From: Ecdyonurus torrentis
Lineage: Eukaryota; Arthropoda; Insecta; Ephemeroptera; Heptageniidae
DNA: 64,000 nt
NCBI GenBank assembly: GCA_949318235.1
Contig: OX439127.1
Coordinates: 1,405,261-1,469,260 of the forward strand
Direction of reading: 5' to 3'
This document shows, in pieces, positions 38,987-53,347 of this stretch (position 1 is the first letter of the stretch; the number at the start of each line of letters is the position of its first letter). The position numbers and the translations under genes are program-made. The notes under the pieces are model-generated. The model had not been told where the DNA came from. It was given only the letters and a program-made list of their open reading frames with translations, and made no database searches.

Positions 38987-41405
38987 GTGGACCAAAAAAT
39001 GTTGTTTAATCGTACGCATTGTATAGACAAAATTGATAGTAGTGATTTCAGCGCAAGTGTTTGCTATTATCATTATAATATATATGTAAAGCATTATAAA
39101 AATGTCAAAACGGTATGCTGTGACCCTTTCAACTTACATAAAAATCATGTAAAATTAAATTTGCTTGTTTTAAATGAAGAAATGGCAATTAGTGCGATAG
39201 AAAAACTGAATAACGAAGCTCATTATGCGGATATAATTTTTGTTAATTGCTTTTTTAAGTTAAAAGAAAGCATTGATGAATTTGACCAGCACGTAAACTT
39301 AAAAAAATCCCCATCAGGTAATTATATTGCCAATTCTCGAGATGCAACTTTAAACGCTGAATTAAGTTTCTCGGCGAGTGATTATGGTACTCCTGCTAAG
39401 AAAAAAAAATGAAATTAGTGGCAGCAAACAGAGTCAATAGAAAACTTCTGATTGTTAAAAGAGCTCCATTGAAATTAAGTTATAAACAAGGGGCATAGAA
39501 GGTACAATATTTGAAACAGAAATTAAAGCATGCAAACATTGTGATTGCACGTGATATGTGTAAAGTCGCAAATGTTCCATTAGAGTAATTAAAATCTAAA
39601 TCAAAATCTAAAATTAAAAACAATGAATTAGTAAAAGATTATAAAAATATGTTGGAAGAAATTAAGAATAAATGTGCACAAGCTACTACACAAGAAAATA
39701 TAAGATTACTGACATTGGTACCAAATTCTTGGTCAATTCATACGTCATCAAGATTCTTCAATGTTAATCGTAGTTAAGTTAGAAAAGCACGTGAATTTTA
39801 GCGTACCAAAGGAATATTAACTAACCCTTCGCAATTTAGAGGGCGTTTTACAGTAAGTTCAAAGATAGTAGAAGATGTAGTTGAGTTTTACCAGAGTGAA
39901 GAAAACTGTAGTATTCGACCTGAGGTAAGTGACACAGTGTCAGTTAAAATTGATGGCAAAAAAGTAAAAATGACAAAAAGCATATTATATTATAATTTAC
40001 GTGAACTTCACTCAGAGTTCTGTAAACGTACTGGTCACAAAATAAGCTTCACAAAATTTACATCATTACTTCTTATTTGGGTTTTTACTGTAAATTCAAA
40101 AAATGCCCATAATTTATGCGTGAGCCAGACACATCACAATATTAAATTGATGACATTAAAATTTAAGTTAGAATTGAACTAATTGTTCTAATTGAACTTA
40201 TTGTAAAAATTGTATGCTCTATTGACAAAAAAGAATGTATGATGTATAAGTGTGAATTTTGTCCTAGGGTCGACAACTTATCCAAATACTTATGCAAAAT
40301 CTTTTAATCACAAAATAGAGATCTAGATGATAAAATAAAATATAATACTTGGACTACCGATATATATTCAAAATTAGAAACTATTGTTACTACAGTCCCA
40401 GAATTTATTGAAACATTAGTTAATGCATGTAATGAAGGTACGACACATCTTTCACTAAAAAATAACAGTCTAAATATTTCACTGAAATGAAAAAAAATTA
40501 AGACTGCAAAACTGCTATAGTCTTACAAAATGTTTCTGAAAATTATCCAGTTAAAATTCAAGATGCTCCCCAGGGTGTTTACTGGCAAAATAAACAAGCC
40601 TCCTTACATATAAACGTTATTTATGACCTAGAAGAAAAAGTTAACAAATAAGAATGGCATATTATTGTGTTATCAGTGATGATTTGTTACATGATGCAGT
40701 AACGGTGAATTCAAACTCATCAAAACTGATACCACATAATTTAAATAAAAATCCTCTCATTTTAAATATTATTTATTGGAGTGATGCATATATTGTCATG
40801 AGCATCTGTAATGCAATTGGTGGGGCAGCAGAGACAGCATCATATGAAAAAAGTATGAAGGCTAAACCGGGAAGTGAGGATAATATACTTAATGCCTATG
40901 ACATGTGCAAGTATCTGAATAGGAGATCTCTAAACAATGAATCTAAAATTAATTTAATGTATGTGTCTGCTAAAGATAATGAGAAATTTGGAAAAAAAAG
41001 GAAAAAGTATTTTTTTCCACAGCTAAAACTTTGCCTGGCACACTCAGTCATTACAAATTTGTACCAAAGGATGATGACGTCATAAGAATGTATCGACTTT
41101 TAGAAGACAATACTTTTTCAGATCTATTATTGTCTCGTACTCGTTTAGCCTGCAATACTCACCATACTGTAAATGAAAAACATCTCCTTCAAGACACATT
41201 TGTTGCTGTCACTTATGATGGAGACTGGACAGTCAGTCAAACATTACAAAACACTGAAGAACATTTAGAATATGACTTATGCATAATAAAAAGACTTGAA
41301 AAACATTTTCAGTGGCCACAAAATCAGTTCATAGTTGTTGTACCATTCAATCAAATATCATCAATCTTAGCTCCACCTAATATTTATAAAAATCATTTAA
41401 AATGA
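38987..41405 (+). pseudogene. Unclassified transposase-like gene of the 6.3-kb element
   Basis: Frames change several times. Piece 1 (38987-39409): VCYYHYNIYVKHYKN, VCCDPFNLHK, a metal-binding-like Cys/His N-terminus. ~39806-40180: GILTNPSQFRGRFTVSSKIV, EFYQSEENCSIRPEVSD, SILYYNLRELHSEFCKRTGH, ISFTKFTSLL, CVSQTHHNIKLM. ~40520: VSENYPVKIQDAPQGVYWQN. 40654-41085: YYCVISDDLLHDAVTVNSNS, IIYWSDA, CNAIGGAAETASYEKS. 41031-41402: DTFVAVTYDGDWTVSQTLQN, FQWPQNQFIVVVPFNQI. I recognise this motif order from uncharacterised multi-copy animal proteins (CCDPF..HK; R..L..NL.EL; CxxxxxHxNxKLM; AENY; SDA; C.AIGG; FVAV.YD..W), which behave like transposases. No superfamily name can be given from memory. Broken by many stops and by internal deletion after IIYWSDA. 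Confidence 0.65.
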
Positions 41406-42512
41406 CAAATAAGATTTATAAATCAATTCTGAAAAGTTACTGTGATTATAACAGTTAAATTCTGCTTTTTTTATATACTGTATTAATATGTATGTATATA
41501 AATATATGTAAAGATTGTAGTGAATTAGTAAGAATTAATTAATTTAAGAAAGAAATAATAATATCAACATTATCTTTTATAACAAAACACTAGAAACCAA
41601 ATACTTCATAACTTGAAATGACAGTAAAGTATAATAACATAATTATATTATAAATAATGTTATTCATATATCACGTTTTACAGTTATTTTTATTAAAATA
41701 TAAAAACAAATCATATTTAATAATGTTTCATCATAAAACTTGCATAAACATAAATAAAAATGTAGTTATACGCATTATTTGTCGCTAAAATGGGACTGTT
41801 TACGTTGAGCGTATCGCGCGCGTAAAGCTTGTTACTAAAAAAGGCGTAAAAAATATTTGCAGCTTCATATACACTTTTTGTATTTTATTTTATATTTATG
41901 AAAAGTATGTTCTTTCTGTGTATATATTTTGTTTCCCAGAAAACAGTTGGTAACATGGACTTTTTTAAAGTAGCATTTAGCATAATTCATCAAACGTCAC
42001 TATTTTTCACGTGCACTGTAATTCAGATTTTAAAAAAATAGTTTTTTTTCTGCAAAAAAGTAAAGATTATAAGTTGTTTTAACAGATCAGAAAGTTGAAC
42101 TTGCAAAAAAAATATTAAGACTATTTTTTAAGGCGTGTCCAATTATGCAAATTCTGGAAAAAATTGACATTTTTCTAAAATAAATAAAAAAAACTTTAAA
42201 AAATAATAAATTAATTTTACAGATGTCTAAACTTAATTGACTTATAGGTTATTTATTATCAAGAAGATGTGTTTATTTCTCTTTAATAGTACAGGAGCTA
42301 TGAAGCTTCAAAGTTAGCTCCACGCGCGATCTTAATAGTCTAAGCCGCTATCTTTAAATGGCCATATCTCCGGTAATAATCAACAAAAAAAAATTAGGAT
42401 GTGCAATGTTGTATCATAAGGTACCTTCGACATTTTTAAAAAAAAAATCTCCTAAAATTTTTTTAAATTTAAAAGAGGTGGTCAGCAATTTTTAAATTCT
42501 GCGATATGTATG

Positions 42513-44121
<1,609 letters not shown>

Positions 44122-44395
44122 ATGTTCGCGCCCAAAACGTAAACTTGTATTTGTCTAGTTTCACGCTAAACGTGAACTTGCATGAAATTTTACAAGAGAG
44201 CCAAAATATTTAGAAAAGCTATAAAATACTGCTTTTTAATATTTTTGGCCCATTTTTTTTTTTGACAATTAAATTATAGTATTTTATCTATATTGTATTA
44301 AAATCAAGTAATATTTAAATCGTGAATTGTTATTTTTTCTTTTTCAAATGTTAGACAAATTTTATATTTTCCCTTATTTCTCCCTATAATAATGC

Positions 44396-44495
44396 TGTTC
44401 GTAAACCCTGTTTTCCGCACCAAAAATGACGATCGCCTATGGTTATTTAAATGGAATGCGCATTTTTTGGTGCAAGAGAACAGGGTTTACGAACA
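44396..44495. mobile_element. 100-bp hairpin repeat
   Basis: TGTTCGTAAACCCTGTTTTC faces GAGAACAGGGTTTACGAACA, continuing with GCACCAAAAATG/CATTTTTTGGTGC, around a ~30-bp loop. Compact palindromic MITE nested in the P element's left region. No clear target duplication. Confidence 0.8.
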
Positions 44496-45717
44496 ACACT
44501 AATAAGTTTTAAAATTGTTAACACTGTTATATTTACACTGTAACAAGAAATAATAAATTATGTTTTTGATAATTAATAATTTATGCGTATAAATTTAATA
44601 ATTTTTACCTTTTTTGTAGGAAGAAGAATTCCAATATTAAAAAATATTTAGAAATTATTAAAAAATTATCTGTTCTTTTAATATAATAAAATAAATAACT
44701 AAACATTTTGTATATAATAATAAATTTAAAAATAATAATCACATTTTTCTTTTGTTGATATTTGATAACTATATCCTGGCGTGGAGATTTGGCCTGAGGG
44801 TTAAAACGAGGCCCCCGGGATACCTGGCCCAAAAGGTGCACCCCCACCTCCTGAGCAGGTAGTCGGCAACAAGGTGCACAAGCTTTTTATCCATAAGAGA
44901 TAATGTTAATCTAATAAATATTATATCATATAATTTGATATTTCACATAATTTTACTTATTTTCATCACATATCACATTCCTAGCTGATTCGCGTAGTTT
45001 TTGTCACATCAAAATAGGACAATAAATTCTTTATCTACCTGTGCACTATGCAGGTGACTAAAAAAAGAAAAGCGAGAAAAAAATAATATTGAATGCCAGC
45101 AACTGTGAGTGCATCCACTGGTCTTCTAAAAGCCGTCGAGCCCGTCTTTTTCTAAGAATTTTGGTTTAGACAAATAATGCGAATATTTTCTACGAATGCG
45201 TGAGTTACTTATTATGAATACAATACTTTTTTTTATTGTACAGTACTCTAATCTAAGGGAAAAAATGTAACTGACACATTGATAAAAAAATATAAATGGA
45301 AAAAGACGCGCCAGGTTGTCGCCGCGGTTAATGAGAATATTTCAGTGTCAAGTGCTGAAAGCTATCTTTTGATCAATTTACTTATATAAGTATAGGAAAA
45401 CAAAAGCAAATACTACAATAAAGAAATTCGACGAAATTTTTCTAACGATGTATTATTTAAAATGTACTACTGTTCATTTTTTTTTTTTTTTCTTTTTGTG
45501 ACAAAACAAAAAAGTGATAAAAAAAATCACCCATTCCTAGAAATATCATGCCGTTAATTTCTAGGAAATAAGCAAAAAATAGTACTTAAAGCCAAAATTC
45601 ATCCCTGAAGAATCAATTGACGTTGAGAAACACTACGAGTAACTAGTAAAGTTTTGTAACAAAATTATATTATTTTGTTATCACCAAAAAATTTATATTT
45701 TATTATGTGAATTATAA

Positions 45718-45796
45718 GAAGCCACTTGTATGGAAGCCATTCACAGGACGTTAAGGACAGTGTAGCAGTTCTTCGCTATCAAGAAATAATTAAAGG
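45718..45796 (+). CDS. Possible upstream exon of P-type gene
   Basis: The frame SHLYGSHSQDVKDSVAVLRY QEIIK is open and ends at AAAG followed by GTATGT, a good splice donor (donor G at ~45796). It lies ~760 bp upstream of the main transposase relic. The sequence is more protein-like than its surroundings but I cannot match it to a domain. An N-terminal THAP zinc finger was not found. Confidence 0.25.
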
Positions 45797-46397
45797 TATG
45801 TAATTGTCTTAATTATATTAATAATAATTTAAATAAATCATATTAGAATGAATTTTCAATATACTTATTGCAAGATATATAAATATTTATTTACTAATGG
45901 TTGCTTATGAGTTATGAATGATGCGAAATGTTGCGTAGTATTTATTTTAATTCAATTTATTTTTAGCATTCAGCATTTTTATTTGCGGTATATACATACT
46001 GCCTTTCTTATATTTATATATGATAATAATTATAAAAGTACGAATACTTTATCCATACTTCACGGACAGAAAATACAACGTAACTTATGCTACATTAATT
46101 TTATTAAAGCCTCGATAATATACTAAATTAGAACAAAATAAATACCTATACTTTTTTGGAAAATAATAATAATGCTACCTAATAGCATTTATGTATTATT
46201 ATAAACAGTATGTTATTATAATAACAATATTTAATAATATATTTATATATTATTCTATATTTGACATCACATAATAAAATTAAATATTACTCTATAATAT
46301 AATAAAATATAATAATGATAATATTATTATTATTATTTTACTTGCTTAAAAATTGCCTAAATTTTTTTAAACGATGTTGAACACTTTAATTATATAT

Positions 46398-46416
46398 TCA
46401 TATTTTATTCCACTAT

Positions 46417-46501
<85 letters not shown>
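46398..46501. repeat. (TA)n microsatellite inside P element
   Basis: About 100 bp of TA immediately upstream of the P transposase coding region; possibly within an intron. Confidence 0.98.
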
Positions 46502-46506
<5 letters not shown>

Positions 46507-46555
46507 ACACGCTCTTTACTAATATAAAAATTTTTCCATTCACATTTTTTTATTC

Positions 46556-48872
46556 ACATGGCTCCCGTATTACCGACAAAGCATGGGAGTCCGTGTTAGA
46601 TACAGGAGGTCGGTGTGATAAGTGGAGTAAACTTCGTGAATTGCTGAATCAAATAAAAGATTTCACTTGGAAACGCTTAGATATGACATGTTCGTTAGAT
46701 CAATCTATTCAAATGTTAGAGCACGTAATTGAAACTAATAATGATAATAGTTTTCTCTCTGAAAGTAAAAAATCAAAATTAAAATTTATAAAAGAACAAA
46801 TAAAAAACATAGGAAAAAAAGTTCCACATTATGACTCAGATACCATTTTATTCGCTTGTACCACATACTTAACTAATCCTGCTGCATATAAAAAAATTAG
46901 AGATTTTTATGTACTAACGTTACCTCATCCTGTATATTTAAAAAAATATTTAAATAATTTAAGTACAGTTTAGCCTGGTATTGATGAAGCACAAAAACGA
47001 AATTTGCAAGAAATTATAAAACCATTAACTTCATTTCAAAAATATGTTGTTGTTGAAATCGATGAAATCTATACCGTTCCTAGTGTGCAATATTCAGGTG
47101 GTGAGTTGCATGGGTTAACTGAAAACAATGAAGCAGCAACAACAATTTGTTCTTTTATTATATCAGGACTGTTTCATAAATTTAAGGAGGTTGTTGCCAT
47201 GTTCCCTGTGAAAGATTTAAATACTGAAAAATTAACAAGTTTTACCTTGCAGGTCATAGAAACACTGACTTCATTAGGATATATTATCATTGCATTAGTA
47301 ACTGATAATAATAAAGTAAATCGTAAATTGTTTGTAAATCTGGGAGGTGGTGAACTTTTAATTTTAATACCTAATCCATACAATAAAGACCAACAAATAT
47401 TTTTAATATTTGATACAGTCCATGAAGTTTAAAAATATAAGGAATAATTGGATTAATCAAATTATTACTAACCAAACATTTTTTTATCCTGGAATGGGTG
47501 ATGATGCCAATGAAACATTTATACCAAGTTTCTTACACTTAAAAAAAATATATGAATTAGAAATAACTGATGTAATAAAATTAGCCCCTGATTTAAATCG
47601 TAAATCTGTGTTTCCAACTCGTATTGAGCGCCAAAACGCATACGCAGCAATACGAGTATTCTCTGAAAAAAATATTGTTGCTCTAAATTTAAGTAAGAGT
47701 AAACTCACTGAATTAGGATTTAAAGAGGGGGATATTGATGGTACAATGCAATTCATAAAATATATTATGCAGTGGTGGCGAGTAGTTAATGTTAAAAATC
47801 CTAATAAAGGTTTACATAAACGTGACGAGCTTCAAGAACCAGTTACAAATATGACTTGTCCTCAAATAAAATATTTAGAAATATTTTCAAATTGGTTAGA
47901 ACAATGGGATAAATCAAAACTTTTTACAACATTTTTTCCTAATGAAGCAGACAGTAATAAGGCCATAGGTATGTTATCTAGGGAAACAAATGAAGCAGTT
48001 CTTAATACTACACGAGCATTGATTGGTGTATGTAGTTATTTATTTACAACAGATGAGTCCGTACAATACATATTATTAGGTAAATTTCAAACGGACAATC
48101 TTGAGGGTAGGCATGGTCAATGGCGACAAATGTGTGGGGGTTCTTATCATGTTTCAGTAAGTCAAGTACTGCATGCTGAGAGAAAACTTAGGATTCTTAA
48201 TTTAATTAAAATAAAATCTTCAACGTATGGTACATTTGACATCCGCCAGTTTTCAAGTACTTATAATGACTTAAAAATGAATGAAAATGAGTTTTTAGTC
48301 ATAGCAACAAAATTTGACACTGTATTGCATCAAAGTGATTTTATTAAAAAAGTGAAAAAGATAACACTGTTTTGTTATTCATAGCTGGTTACTGTTGTAA
48401 AATTGCTAAAAATTACTTTGATTGCACACATTGTCAGAGTATATTAGTTTACGATCGTAAATTAGACGTAGACTTTGATGACCATAGTGAGAGTGCACTG
48501 ACATATTTAAGTGAACTTGACAGAGGTGGCTTGCAAGTACCAAAAGATATCGTTTTTCATTCCATACTTACTGCATATAAAATATTTGTTGTGTTATTGA
48601 GTAAAGATTACGAGAAAAAGTTCCTTAGCAGTGGTGTACAAAAAAGAATTCTTCTTTATTTATTAAATGCTAAAGTAGGGGAAAATATTCCTGTTAATTA
48701 CATATGTCAATGTGGTCAAGACTTAGTAAATTTACTAGCGCTCTGCTTGCCACCATTTGCAAATATTTTGTTAAATAATTATTCAAAAATAAGAAATAAT
48801 AAAGTTCAAATGGAGCAAACTGAAAAAAATAGAAAAAATAAAAGAAAACTCGATTCTATGAGAGCAAACAGA
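46556..48872 (+). pseudogene. P-element/THAP9-like transposase relic
   Basis: Nearly full catalytic region, about 770 codons, with one in-frame TAG (46971), a frameshift near 47430 and another near 48375. Order: GSRITDKAWESVLDTGG (46562), a helical part, then VVVEIDEIYTVPSVQY (first Asp), ENNEAATTICSFIISGLFHK, ALVTDNNKVNRKLF (second Asp), LIFDTVHEV, then KNIRNNWINQI, IMQWWRVVNVKNPNKG, LLGKFQTDNLEGRHGQWRQM and LLFIAGYCCKIAKNYFDCTH. These are hallmark blocks of the Drosophila P transposase and human THAP9 family, a GTP-using DDE-type recombinase. In the 47004-47432 piece the aspartates are residues 20, 101 and 137. The N-terminal THAP DNA-binding finger is absent or unrecognisable. Only three disabling changes, so death is recent compared with other relics here. 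Confidence 0.92.
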
Positions 48873-50900
48873 TAATTATATCAAATTTGATTATATATTA
48901 TACAATGTGTAACATAAAATGTTTTAATGTAATATTTGAGTATGATAATATAATAATATATAGCGAAAAAAATATATTATTGTTAAATGTGCAAATCGTA
49001 TTAAACACTCAATAAAATTGGTTTGTATTTCATTTTCAAAACATTTGTAATTTATATAGAAATATATATTTATAAATAAATTATTTTTACAGAATATTAC
49101 TTTGCAAATCATTTTATAGTTAACTGTAAAATTGTAAATAATTTTAATTTTTAAATGTATGAATATAATTGAATAAGCGGTCTGAAAACTCCTTTTTATT
49201 TTATTATTTTTATTTTTAGTTTGTGTATATTGTATTTTATTGTAAATTGTATTTTCTTGTATATAGTATTGTATTTGAAATCTATAATTAATTGCAAGAA
49301 AAAAAGGATTTCTACAATAAAGCAGGTTAATATATAAATGTGTATATATAAATATTATTTTTAATATATTTATATTATATATAATAAAACATTAAATTTA
49401 TTCATGCAATTGTCACTATTTTATTTTTAACCTCCTCAACATACTTAAAAACTATCGCACGTTCCAACTTAGATCATTAAAATATTATTTATAACTATTA
49501 TTATAATTAATTTGGCGATAAAAAGATAATAATTTAAGAAAAAAAATCTTTCTTTTACTTTAATATAATATTATCAAAGAATCTCTAAATGATTTTTATT
49601 TATGTTTATTAAAAAAATTAAATAAAAATTAATATATAACATTAAAACATTTTTAATTAAAATTAATTCTTATTTTTAAATAACAATTCACTAAATAATG
49701 TAAATGTGTCTTATTAATAGTATAATGTTAGTTATCGACACAACATAATATTTTTTTATACTTCTTTATATTATATTATATTATATTATATTATATTATA
49801 TTATATTATATTATATTATATTATATTATATTATATTATATTATATTATATTATATTATATTATATTATATTATATTATATTATATTATATTATATTATA
49901 TTATATTATATTATATTATATTATATTATATTATATTATATTATACATCATAGAATTTAATACAATATTATATATTGATAATTATAGAAATATGAATAAT
50001 AATAACACGTAAATATTATATATTTACTTTTAGTAATACTTCAAAACACAAAAATTTTAAAACGAAGATTTTATTTATAAAATATAATATATATTTTAAG
50101 GTTTGGTACTGGACAAGCATATATTTCTCTTTATTAGGTACGTACTTTTCTGTAAAAAGTACATTCGCATTTTACAGTTTTTCTAAGTTTAAAATTATTC
50201 GATTAAAGTTTTAAAAAATATGACATTTAATTGGAAATGTTGGAGAACATTTTTAAAAAGTAGCCATAATTTTACGATGCGTAGATTTCGAGCAATTAAT
50301 TATTGAAAACTCCAGAAATACATGGGGTTGGATTGAAGTGAAAGTGAAAGTCACTCGTAGCGCAGGTAGATATCTCCCCTACCTTACGGCCGGGATCCCG
50401 GGGGCCTCGGTTAAAATCACTAAGTGGCCACATAAGTAAAAAATTATTTTAATTGATTATTATTATATTTTTTTGTGTGTGTATGTTTAATTTTTTTATT
50501 ATTTTTACATGTATATATGAAAATTTTTCATTTATACATTTTTGATTGATTTACCTTGATATGATATTCGACTTTTTGTACTTTTTTTTATTTTTTCTTT
50601 GTTAACTTGGTATATGTTGGAAACATGCAAGTAAGGTTAGGTTATGATTAAGGTTTAATTACTTAATTATCACGTCAGTAATATTTTAGCAGCTGATTTA
50701 GGGATCTTTAACATTACGTTGCCAACCGACCACAACGATATCACTAACTCAGACATGTTTAGATAAACAAAAAAGTTTAACCTATCACTTTATTTTAATG
50801 TCAATTTAGTTTTATTACAAAAATAACTAATAATAAGTAATAAGAAACTGTTAAGTATCTTTTTAAAGTATAGTTAATTCAATATATATATTTAGTAGGA
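48873..50900. other. 3' non-coding part of the P element
   Basis: AT-rich, no gene. Contains the pentanucleotide satellite at 49769-49945 and a GC-rich patch at 50380-50410 that is an inverted match to 44807-44821. Confidence 0.5.
49769..49945. repeat. Pentanucleotide satellite (TTATA)n
   Basis: About 35 perfect tandem copies of TTATA. Confidence 0.99.
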
Positions 50901-51136
50901 AATTTTAAGGTTTGTAGACCTTATAATATGCAAGTTCACGTTTTACGCTGAAAAAAAAAAAATTTAACTGCTGAGTGCTGAGGCCTATGATTAAGAATTT
51001 AAATAACCAATAGAAAATTTGAAGGAAACTTCCCAAATTTAGTGAAATGGTAGGCAAATAAATTGTCTTTCGAAAAATCAAATAAATTTTTTTTGGCTAA
51101 AAATGCAACTTCACGATTTGGGCGCGAACACGGCGA

Positions 51137-51557
<421 letters not shown>

Positions 51558-51569
51558 GTATTAAATATT

Positions 51570-53268
51570 GGCAATGGTTTCCAATTGGCTGAAATATGTG
51601 ACCACGTTGTGGCGTGGCAATGCATTTTTGCCAAGATCCAAAATTCGGCACTTGTGCATCGCAATTTTGACCACGCTGCGGAGTGTTTTTTACAAATCGA
51701 TGCTTCCGCGTCAAAAAATATTATTTGCACTTTCCACGAACGCGGCGAGTGGAGAATCTGCACTTTCCACGTAGCACGGTGCGTGATCTAGCGTCCATTT
51801 ACTTAACATTACAGATAATCCACGGTGAAAAGTGCAGATCCTCCACTCGCCGAGCTTGTGGAAAGTTTAAATAATTGTTTTTGACGTGAAAGCATCGAAA
51901 TGCTACTCTGCGACGTGGTCATTGTAATTTGACCAGATCGCGAACTGGCAAATACATTTTACCCAGTTCACAGTGTGGCTTTTTGATAATTGCTACTCTG
52001 AAGCAAGGTAAAAATGTTAATTGCGCAGGTTACGATAATTGATTTTAGTAAGAATAATATCTTATATATTTTTATAATTATAACTTACATTATTTTCTAT
52101 TATGGTTTCCAATTAATTAAAATATTTAATAAAATGATATCTAATTAATTTTTGACTGTTTTTATTTTAATTTTTTTTTGCCAATACATTACCATCTTGT
52201 TAATATAGAAACGTATTAAAATTAACATAAATCACAGGAAGATTCAACATCAATAAAGTATTGTGATTTTAATAATTTTATTTATGAATCAAATTAATTT
52301 TTTTCTTTGGTGCGATATTTTATGCAGTTATATATTTACGATTTTTTTTCTTTGTTTGTTTCGAAATCAAACAATTTTCTAATGATCGTGCGTAACTTTA
52401 CTTCCAAAAAAACATAATATACCTGAATATAATCAAAGACCAATATGGTTTCTGATACAATTAAATGCAATTTTATAATGAAAAAAGCAGAGTGTGGTAA
52501 TATAAATGAACCATGAAAACAACACGAAAGCTACTTCTAATATTATATCAATTCTTTTTACATATTCGCGAACACTTGATCTACATCTTAATTTATATTA
52601 TGTCAATTAAACTAATTTGACAAAATATAAAGCTATATACAACCACGTCTGTTCAACTTTATCAAGTTTTAATACTAACAAAATATCACTATTATTATAA
52701 ACTATACGATTACGTGCGCACAGGTTAAAGTATAAATTACAAAGCCTGTTTATACCTATATATTTAAAGAAAATATTAAGATAACTTAAAATGAGAGAAA
52801 TATAATGAGAAATATAAGCTTTTATATCATTTTTACATCCAAATAAAATATAATAATAATATAACAATAAGACAGTAAAATTTTAAGAAAAATTAATTTT
52901 TATAAATATTTTAATTGTCTGAAAACCATTATAAAAAAAATAAAAGTTTTAATAATAAAAATATATATGTTTTTATTCATACTAATAAACAAATATCGTA
53001 ACATGCGCAATAAAATTTTTGACCTCACTGCAGCGTGGCAATTATCAAAAAGCCAATCCGCGAACTGGCTAAAATGTATTTGCCAGTCGACGATCAGGTA
53101 AAATATCAATAACCACGTCGCGGAGTGTTATTTGTAAAAAATCCCTCCGCTGCGTGATCAAAATTACGATGCACAAGTGCCGAATTTCGGATCTTGGCAA
53201 AAATGCATTGGCACGTCGCGACGTGGTCACTTGTTTCGGCCAATAAGCGAATTCGGCAATAGTTGCAA
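51570..53268. mobile_element. 1.7-kb foldback element in (TA)n
   Basis: Left arm ~51570-52045 (with a 200-bp nested MITE) and right arm ~52985-53268 are inverted copies sharing GTGACCACG, AATGCATTTTTGCCAAGATC, AATTCGGCACTTGTGCATCG, AACTGGCAAATACATTTTA, GGCTTTTTGATAATTG and ATTGCGCAGGTTACGATA. The loop 52046-52984 has only AT-biased ORFs. (TA)n on both sides. Confidence 0.87.
51698..51897. mobile_element. 200-bp palindromic MITE, CGATGCTTC family, copy 2
   Basis: Exactly 200 bp between AAAT (51694-51697) and AAAT (51898-51901), with ends CGATGCTTCCGCGTCAAAAA and TTTTTGACGTGAAAGCATCG. Same length, ends and internal GCAGATCCTCCACTCGC block as 33736-33935. The matching point in the opposite arm (ATTT at 53130-53133) has no insert, proving insertion after the foldback formed. 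Confidence 0.92.
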
Positions 53269-53272
53269 ATAT

Positions 53273-53286
53273 ATATATTTATATAG

Positions 53287-53344
<58 letters not shown>
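53273..53344. repeat. (TA)n tract between elements
   Basis: About 72 bp of TA separating two foldbacks. Confidence 0.98.

Positions 53345-53346
<2 letters not shown>

Positions 53347-53347
<1 letters not shown>

Larger units (their letters stand above)
36216..42506 (+). mobile_element. 6.3-kb long-TIR DNA transposon, degenerate
   Basis: Terminal arms of ~750 bp: left 36216-36309 plus 37641-~38300, right ~41735-42506. Shared blocks in inverted order include AATTGCTGACCACCTC, GTCGAAGGTACCTTATGAT, ATTACCGGAGATATGGCCAT, GGACACGCCTT/AAGGCGTGTCC and a CGCGCGCGATACGCTCAACG-like block. (TA)n borders both sides. The left arm is split by a 1.3-kb hAT insertion. The arm-free middle carries a degenerate protein-coding region (38987-41405). 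Interpretation as one autonomous-type transposon is strongly supported by the arms. Confidence 0.88.

Noticed and set aside
47174..47756. Minus-strand ORFs opposite the P transposase
   Set aside because: They are antisense shadows of the real coding strand, which carries the conserved motifs.
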